NCBI GenBank assembly: GCA_029959285.1
Contig: JASCOE010000018.1
Span: 23,754 to 87,753, forward strand
Direction of reading: 5' to 3'
Length of the DNA stretch: 64,000 bases
Origin: Flavobacteriaceae bacterium PS02337
GTDB taxonomy: Bacteria > Bacteroidota > Bacteroidia > Flavobacteriales > Flavobacteriaceae
This document shows, piece after piece, positions 63,881-64,000 of this stretch; position 1 is the first letter of the stretch, and each line of letters begins with the position of its first letter. The position numbers and the translations under genes were made by a program. The notes beneath the pieces were generated by a model, which saw only the letters and a program-made list of their open reading frames with translations, was not told the origin of the DNA and searched no databases.

Positions 63881-63942
63881 TGCTACATTTACTGGGACAT
63901 AAATTTTAAGACTGTTTAAATAAAAATAAATATCTTAGAATT

Positions 63943-64000
63943 ATGAAAAAACGAGTTTACAGTGCTGAGTTTAAATCATCAGCAGTACGATTAAGTTACG
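63943..64000 (+). CDS. IS3-family transposase OrfA, start (partial)
   Basis: The window ends inside a frame starting at ATG 63943, reading KKRVYSAEFKSSAVRLSY. The AEFKSSAVRL pattern is the first helix of the helix-turn-helix of IS3-family OrfA proteins. Only 19 codons are visible. It is a different element from the one at 48258, which reads WPLEFKICAV at this place. Confidence 0.65.
   Translation, partial: MKKRVYSAEFKSSAVRLSY

Overview
The window is AT-rich DNA from a member of the Bacteroidota, most likely Flavobacterium or a close relative. The support is two complete SusC/SusD pairs plus most of a third, FecI/FecR-type regulators, STN-domain TonB receptors, lipoproteins with Cys-Asp/Glu after the signal peptide, TAnnTTTG promoter boxes, and short palindromic repeats in many intergenic gaps.

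Layout. (1) 1-9369: the end of a xylan-type polysaccharide utilisation locus: SusC tail, SusD, an IPT/TIG surface glycan-binding lipoprotein, a GH10 xylanase whose catalytic domain is split by carbohydrate-binding modules, a GH35-like glycosidase and an SGNH acetylesterase. (2) 9443-22039: an ECF sigma factor facing away from FecR, then SusC, SusD, two TlpA/DUF4369 thioredoxin proteins and an M16 peptidase, followed by a DsbD-type reductant carrier (22249-24255). (3) 24337-28647: a 2.6-kb IS21 element (24512-27120) sitting between a RidA remnant and a 3'-truncated methyltransferase; it has no target-site duplication, so a deletion probably accompanied it. (4) 29162-37715: a second ECF sigma/FecR/SusC/SusD system feeding a fused phosphodiesterase-alkaline phosphatase. 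(5) About 37.8-48.2 kb: accessory DNA around tRNA-Ser(UGA). The left part is bounded by an imperfect copy of the tRNA 3' end and holds an AlbA_2 ATPase-like protein, a perfect 53-bp palindrome, small RteC-like and excisionase-like genes, and a dead YhcG-type gene. The right part holds an unrecognised exported 900-residue protein coupled through a TTG start to a trypsin-like protease. (6) 48.2-53.6 kb: IS3 transposase, alpha/beta hydrolase, MDR and SDR oxidoreductases and an AraC regulator. (7) 53.8-58.7 kb: a more GC-rich ion-transport group (NhaA, DUF389, ClC). (8) 58.9-63.5 kb: a thioredoxin-ApbE-DUF4266-DUF3570 operon, a VIT1-type iron/manganese transporter and small membrane proteins. (9) 63.5-64.0 kb: decayed start of a CusA-type efflux gene and the start of another IS3 element.

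The SusCD systems import oligomers across the outer membrane after surface enzymes release them. The TlpA and DsbD proteins would supply periplasmic thiol reduction. The best candidates for undescribed biology are the 922-aa/protease gene pair, the integrase-less tRNA-Ser island with its palindrome-containing noncoding kilobase, and the redox operon with a Gly/Cys-tailed DUF4266 lipoprotein. All function calls rest on reading the sequence; no searches were run.
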